From positions 1,116,001 through 1,180,000 of the forward strand of contig NZ_CP114978.1 in assembly GCF_027498035.1 (NCBI RefSeq): DNA of 64,000 nucleotides, given 5' to 3'. How positions within the stretch are numbered: position 1 is the first letter of the stretch; each line of letters starts with the position of its first letter. A program made the position numbers and the translations under genes. The notes beneath the pieces are model-generated. The model ran no database searches and was not told where the DNA came from. It saw only the letters and a program-made list of their open reading frames with translations. The DNA comes from Pseudoxanthomonas sp. Lineage in GTDB: Bacteria > Pseudomonadota > Gammaproteobacteria > Xanthomonadales > Xanthomonadaceae. Shown here piece by piece: positions 60,343 through 64,000 of the stretch.

Positions 60343-60416
60343 GTAGCGCGGAGCTAGCTCCGCTGCGCTCCGGTCAGATTCGCGGTGAAGCTCCAGCGGA
60401 GCAAGCTCCGCGCTAC
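60343..60416. repeat. SMAG-type repeat pair
   Basis: GTAGCGCGGAGCTAGCTCCGCT (from 60343) faces AGCGGAGCAAGCTCCGCGCTAC (to 60416). Both hairpins carry the GTAG head and are inverted around a 30-bp spacer, in the convergent region between the TPR gene and the M61 gene. Confidence 0.85.
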
Positions 60417-60487
60417 ACGAGTTCAATGTCTGACTGCCCCCCGGTGATGCATACGTACATCGCGCCCCGATACTCAAAAACCCAAAG

Positions 60488-60514
60488 AAAAAGGCCGCAT
60501 CGCGCGGCCTTTTT
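60488..60514 (-). terminator. Bidirectional terminator after the M61 peptidase gene
   Basis: AAAAAGGCCGC (60488–60498) pairs with GCGGCCTTTTT (60504–60514). It lies 54 bp after the peptidase stop on the minus strand and also faces readthrough from the plus strand. Confidence 0.85.
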
Positions 60515-60567
60515 CTGTCTACACCAGCAGCCACGCTCAGGGCGCAGCCGCGTTGGTCGTATCCGGC

Positions 60568-62463
60568 TTACTTCGCCTTCAACAGTTCGCTCAGCGTGTC
60601 CGTAGTGCCGGCGATGCGTTCCAGCGACGGGTACTGCAGGCCGCCGTGGTAATCGATCTTGAAGGTCTCGTAGCGGTCGAAACGCTTGACCAGCAGTTCG
60701 ATCGGCGCCTTGTCGGTCTTGGCCGCGGTCACCGCGTCCTTGATCGCATCGCCGGAGAACGCCAGGCCGTTGACTGCCACGATGCTCATTTCCGGGGCCA
60801 GGCCGGCCTGGAACGCCGGGCTGTCCCACAGCACATCGCCCACGTTGCCGTCGTTGCCCACCGAGAAGCCCAGCGAATAGGTCAGGTTGACGTACTTGCC
60901 GCGGGTCTCGCCCGACTTCACCGCCGCGTTGGGCTTGTCGTTGAACACCAGCTTCCAGCCGCTGGCTTCGATGCCACCGGTCAGGCCTGTCTTGCCGTCC
61001 AGGCGATCACGCAGGAAGGTGGACCAGTCATACGGCGCAATGCCGTTGAGCGTGGCCACCACTTCGTCGAAGTCATACGGCTTGACCGCGTAGCTGCCGT
61101 TGTCCATGCCGAAGAATGCCTTGGCGAAATCGTCGATCGACTTCTTGCCCTTGCTCAGCGCACGCAGCTTGGCATCAGCCTCCAGCCACACCATCTGGCC
61201 GCCGGAATAGTAGTCCTCGCTCAACTGGTAGTTGCGGTAGGCCTGCGGCTGGCGACGGTTGATGGTCGGGTCGTTGGTCGTGTCCTGCAGCGCACGCCAG
61301 GCCAGGCCGGGACGGCCCTTGGCATAGGTCGCAGCGACGTTGGCCAGCGAATCGATCGCCTGGTCCTTCGACCACAGGCCCGAGCGCGCCGCCAGCACGT
61401 AGCCGAAGAACTGGGTCTGGCCCTCGTATACCCACAGCAGGCTGTCGCCCATGGGCACGTTGAAGTTCGGCGTGGCCAGGTCCGCGCCGCGGCGGAACTT
61501 GCCATTCCAGGAGTGGTTGAACTCGTGCGGCAGCAGGTCGCGGCCACCCCAGGTTTCATCCCACTTGGTGAAGTAGTCCGGGCTGCCGCTGTTCTCGCTG
61601 GAGCGATGGTGTTCCAGGCCGATGCCACCCAGCTGATTGGTCAGTGCCAACAGGAAGTCGTAATGGTCGAAGTGATGCGCGCCATAGAGCTTGTCCATCT
61701 GCGCGACCAAGGCCTTGTGCTTGGCGATCTGCTCGGGCTTGGCCTCCAGCGACTTGGCCTGGTCGGCGAACACGTTGAGCTTCACCGGCGCCTGGCCCGT
61801 GGTCAGGTCGAACTGCTTGTAGTACTTGCCGGCGAACAGCGGCGAGTCCTGCAGCACGTTCCACTTGAGTTCCTTGAACTGCACCGTGTCGCCGGTCTTG
61901 CTGGCGGTCTCCGCGGCGGTGGCATACGACCAGCCGGCCGGCAGCTTGACGCTGGCCTGGACCGGGATCTGGCGACTGTAGTAACCAGCCGGATACAGCG
62001 TGGTCAGGCTCCACTGCAGGTTGAGCATGTTGGGCGTCATCACCACCCGGCCCTGGTTGGGGGCCAGCGGCGAGAGGTACTGGAACTCGACCTGCAGCTC
62101 GCTCACGCCTTCCGGCACCTGCACCTTGAACGCGTACACGTCGTACTGGTCGCGCTTCCACTCCAGCTTCTGGCCGTTGGCGGTAAAGGTGAGCCCGGCG
62201 ACCTTGTTGATCTGGCCGCTGGGGCTGTGGTTACCGGGAATCCACTGCGGATACAGCAGGGTCAATTCACCGGGCTTGACCGGAAGGGTCTCGCGCACCT
62301 TGAAGATGCGACGCCCCAGGTCGGTGGCGTCCACGTCCACGCGCAGCGTGCCCGGATACGGGATGTCCTGCGGCGCAGGCGTCTGCGACATGGACTGGGC
62401 CTGGGCAGTACCGGCCAGTGCACACAGCACGGCCAGCGCGATCGGTGACGCGGGGATCTTCAT
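60568..62463 (-). CDS. M61-family periplasmic peptidase (glycyl aminopeptidase type) with PDZ domain
   Basis: This 631-aa enzyme starts MKIPASPIALAVLCALAGTAQA, a signal peptide. An N-terminal beta domain (to about residue 200) leads to the metallopeptidase domain with the zinc motif HEFNHSWNGK (HEFNH about 313–317) and a downstream WVYEGQTQFFG carrying the third ligand Glu. A PDZ domain near the C-terminus (LGFSVGNDGNVGDVLWDSPA, about 535–620) probably positions substrate. M61 enzymes prefer N-terminal Gly/Ala; exact substrates here are unknown. It is monocistronic. Confidence 0.92.
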   Translation of the reverse strand: MKIPASPIALAVLCALAGTAQAQSMSQTPAPQDIPYPGTLRVDVDATDLGRRIFKVRETLPVKPGELTLLYPQWIPGNHSPSGQINKVAGLTFTANGQKLEWKRDQYDVYAFKVQVPEGVSELQVEFQYLSPLAPNQGRVVMTPNMLNLQWSLTTLYPAGYYSRQIPVQASVKLPAGWSYATAAETASKTGDTVQFKELKWNVLQDSPLFAGKYYKQFDLTTGQAPVKLNVFADQAKSLEAKPEQIAKHKALVAQMDKLYGAHHFDHYDFLLALTNQLGGIGLEHHRSSENSGSPDYFTKWDETWGGRDLLPHEFNHSWNGKFRRGADLATPNFNVPMGDSLLWVYEGQTQFFGYVLAARSGLWSKDQAIDSLANVAATYAKGRPGLAWRALQDTTNDPTINRRQPQAYRNYQLSEDYYSGGQMVWLEADAKLRALSKGKKSIDDFAKAFFGMDNGSYAVKPYDFDEVVATLNGIAPYDWSTFLRDRLDGKTGLTGGIEASGWKLVFNDKPNAAVKSGETRGKYVNLTYSLGFSVGNDGNVGDVLWDSPAFQAGLAPEMSIVAVNGLAFSGDAIKDAVTAAKTDKAPIELLVKRFDRYETFKIDYHGGLQYPSLERIAGTTDTLSELLKAK

Positions 62464-62589
62464 GACAACTCCGGAGCGGATTCGAGGGAAAGCAGGTCAA
62501 CCTCCGATGCTATCGCCTGACCACCCGCCGGGGTTCCTGCCATAGGTCATGGTCGGTGCACGTACTGGCTGCAGCGCCTTCGCCAATGC

Positions 62590-62619
62590 AAGAAGGCCGC
62601 CCTTGCAGGCGGCCTTCTT
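62590..62619 (-). terminator. Terminator of the cyo operon (after cyoD)
   Basis: AAGAAGGCCGCC (62590–62601) pairs perfectly with GGCGGCCTTCTT (62608–62619) around a 6-nt loop. It starts 25 bp after the cyoD stop on the minus strand. Confidence 0.8.
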
Positions 62620-62644
62620 CAGACAAACCGATGGAGCGGCTGCC

Positions 62645-63004
62645 TCAATGCATCATGTTGGCGTTCATGTTGTGCATGACCCACAACGAACCCACGATCA
62701 CGATGCCGATCACCAGCACGGTGAACACGAACACCATGATGTTCCAGCGCTGGGCCGCGGAGCGGTCCATGTGCAGGAAGTACACCAGGTGCACCACGAT
62801 CTGCACCGCCGCCAGGACCGCCACGATCGCCGCGGTGACGCCAGCCGGGAAGAACCCGGTCATCGCCAGCGCGAACGGAATCACGGTGAGCACCACGGCC
62901 CAGACGAAGCCGATCAGATAGGACTTCACGCTGCCGTGGCTTGCACCGGCATCGTGCATGGCGCCGTGCGCGTGGTCATTGGAATGATGGACAGGACCGC
63001 TCAT
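62645..63004 (-). CDS. cyoD: Cytochrome bo3 ubiquinol oxidase subunit IV
   Basis: CyoD helps assemble the heme-copper quinol oxidase. The 119-aa product has a His-rich lead ending HDAGASHGSVKSYLIGF, conserved in outline with E. coli. Three TM helices follow (WAVVLTVIPFALAMTGFF; AIVAVLAAVQIVVHLVYFLH; IMVFVFTVLVIGIVIVGSLW), and it ends NANMMH. Its ATG shares one base with the cyoC stop (TGATG). It is the last gene of the operon, since a terminator follows. Confidence 0.95.
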   Translation of the reverse strand: MSGPVHHSNDHAHGAMHDAGASHGSVKSYLIGFVWAVVLTVIPFALAMTGFFPAGVTAAIVAVLAAVQIVVHLVYFLHMDRSAAQRWNIMVFVFTVLVIGIVIVGSLWVMHNMNANMMH

Positions 63005-63624
63005 CACAGGGCTCCCAGCAGATAGACAACGGTGAACACGCCGATCCAGATGATGTCCAGGAAGTGCCAGAACAGGCTCAGGCACGACAGGCGCGTCATG
63101 TTCTTCGGCGTCAGGCCGCGCATCAGGACCTGGATGACCACCACGGTCATCCAGATGATGCCGGAGGTGACGTGCAGGCCGTGCGTGGCCACCAGGGTGA
63201 AGAACGCCGACAGGAACGCACTGCGATCCGGACCGAAGCCTTCGCTGATCAGGTGATGGAACTCGTAGACCTCCATGCACAGGAAGCCGGCACCCAGCAG
63301 GAAGGTCACGAACAGCCAGCCCAGCAGCTGGCCCTTGCTGCCCTTGTGGGCACCGATCATGGCCAGGCCGAAGGTCAGGCTGGAGAACAGCAGCAGGAAC
63401 GTCTCGCCCAGGACGAACTTCAGGTCGAACAATTCCTTGCCGGTCGGTCCGTCCACGGTGGAACCGGACAGCACGGCATAGGCGGCGAACAGGCCCGAGA
63501 ACAGCAGGCAGTCGCTCATCAGGTACACCCAGAAACCGAACACGGCATTGCCGCCGGCGTCGTGGTGACCGTGATCGTGACCGGCGTGGTCGTCGTGGTG
63601 ACTCATCGAAGTACTCGCGGACAT
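63004..63624 (-). CDS. cyoC: Cytochrome bo3 ubiquinol oxidase subunit III
   Basis: CyoC is the five-TM subunit III of the quinol oxidase. The 206-aa product starts MSASTSMSHHDDHAGHDHGH and then FGFWVYLMSDCLLFSGLFAA, TFLLLFSSLTFGLAMIGAH, GFLCMEVYEFHHLI, THGLHVTSGIIWM and a final SLFWHFLDIIWIGVFTVVYL. These are the usual subunit III landmarks. ATG begins one base after the cyoB stop. The His-rich N-terminus also exists in E. coli CyoC. Confidence 0.95.
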   Translation of the reverse strand: MSASTSMSHHDDHAGHDHGHHDAGGNAVFGFWVYLMSDCLLFSGLFAAYAVLSGSTVDGPTGKELFDLKFVLGETFLLLFSSLTFGLAMIGAHKGSKGQLLGWLFVTFLLGAGFLCMEVYEFHHLISEGFGPDRSAFLSAFFTLVATHGLHVTSGIIWMTVVVIQVLMRGLTPKNMTRLSCLSLFWHFLDIIWIGVFTVVYLLGAL

Positions 63625-63625
63625 G

Positions 63626-64000
63626 TCAGAGGGCTCCCGTCTTGGAAGCACGCAGGGCATCGAGCTGGTCGTAGCGCGCGTTCTCGATGCGCGCCACTTC
63701 CGCGGCGGGCACGTAGTAATCGGTGTCTTCGTCGAAGGTGCGGACGATGTAGCTGCCGATCATGCCGACCAGGCCAATGATGGCCATCCACCAGATATGC
63801 CAGATCATGCCGAAGCCCAGCAGCACGCTGAACGCGCCCATGAACACGCCGATGGAGGTGTTGCGCGGCATGTGGATGTCTTCGAAATGGGTCGGGCGCT
63901 GGTAAGCGGTGCCGGCCTGCTTGTCCAGCCAATGCTGGTCAAGGCCGCGGATCTCCGGGACATGCGCGAAGTTGTAGAACGGGGCCGGCGAAGAGGTTGC
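63626..64000 (-). CDS. cyoB: Cytochrome bo3 ubiquinol oxidase subunit I, C-terminal part (runs off the window)
   Basis: Only the last 124 codons are present. The visible part reads SSPAPFYNFAHVPEIRGLDQ, then HFEDIHMPRNTSIGVFMGAF, two final TM helices and a tail with DEDTDYYVPAAEVARIE. This matches the C-terminal end of CyoB after the heme b/heme o3–CuB core, which would lie beyond position 64000. The SPAPFYNF and EDIHMP motifs are family-typical. Downstream genes are cyoC and cyoD, so cyoA is expected upstream outside the window. Confidence 0.93.
   Translation of the reverse strand, partial: ATSSPAPFYNFAHVPEIRGLDQHWLDKQAGTAYQRPTHFEDIHMPRNTSIGVFMGAFSVLLGFGMIWHIWWMAIIGLVGMIGSYIVRTFDEDTDYYVPAAEVARIENARYDQLDALRASKTGAL

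Noticed and set aside
62645..63624. His-rich N-termini of CyoC and CyoD as a novel metal-binding feature
   Set aside because: E. coli CyoC and CyoD also have His-rich N-terminal segments as I remember them, so this is ordinary for the family.

Overview
The window is a high-GC, gene-dense gammaproteobacterial chromosome segment. Gene order and repeats point to the Xanthomonadaceae, most like Pseudoxanthomonas or Stenotrophomonas. The evidence is: pyrH–frr–uppS–cdsA–dxr–rseP–bamA–lpxD–fabZ–lpxA–lpxB–rnhB–dnaE–accA with no skp between bamA and lpxD; pyrG/eno/ftsB/ispD/ispF/truD; surE–pcm–yqaA–nlpD; rlmE–ftsH–folP; and at least six GTAG-headed hairpin repeats of the type described in Stenotrophomonas (SMAG). 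The genus call is inference.

Left edge (1–2100, minus strand): the 5' end of a type I restriction-modification hsdM gene. It is preceded in the same operon by a small winged-helix-like protein and an AbiEii-like nucleotidyltransferase. A perfect 28-bp palindrome sits right in front of the first start codon. This is the most distinctive accessory module in the window. Next come a block of REP-type hairpins, a periplasmic M1 aminopeptidase, a PLP aminotransferase, an orphan membrane protein, purA, and hflK–hflC.

11–15.4 kb (plus): a GH15 glycosidase, glucose-6-phosphate dehydrogenase with a lysine-rich tail, and gluconokinase form a sugar-entry cluster. 15.6–19.6 kb (minus): folP, a 56-aa glycine-zipper protein, ftsH and rlmE, divergent from yhbY. 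An Mth938-like gene after yhbY carries an apparent one-base insertion just behind its ATG. 20.5–23.4 kb (minus): surE–pcm–yqaA–nlpD, all with 4-bp overlaps or close to it. Smr and UPF0126/TRIC genes follow on the plus strand. 24.8–30.9 kb (minus): pyrG, a small membrane ORF, eno, ftsB, ispD, ispF, truD; kdsA, often found here in relatives, is absent. 31–34.4 kb (minus): a small secreted protein, then glk, a Tat-exported glycosylasparaginase and cutC.

34.5–50.1 kb (plus): parE, then the large translation, isoprenoid, envelope and lipid A block. pyrH (UMP kinase) and frr (ribosome recycling) flank a zinc-type CDF exporter. uppS and cdsA supply lipid carriers and CDP-diacylglycerol, dxr feeds the MEP pathway whose later enzymes ispD and ispF lie at 26–27 kb, and rseP and bamA serve envelope stress and outer-membrane assembly. 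lpxD, fabZ, lpxA and lpxB make lipid A, and rnhB closes the run. 50.1–53.5 kb interrupts this block with a CadC-like transmembrane regulator, a small coupled partner, and a divergent protein with a DUF1232-like patch. dnaE, a lipoprotein gene, accA and a membrane TPR protein follow. The right edge (60.5–64 kb, minus) holds an M61 PDZ peptidase and the cyoB(partial)–cyoC–cyoD end of a cytochrome bo3 ubiquinol oxidase operon.

No rRNA, tRNA, CRISPR array, transposase or phage gene was recognised. Functions are read from motifs and family memory; no database search was possible.
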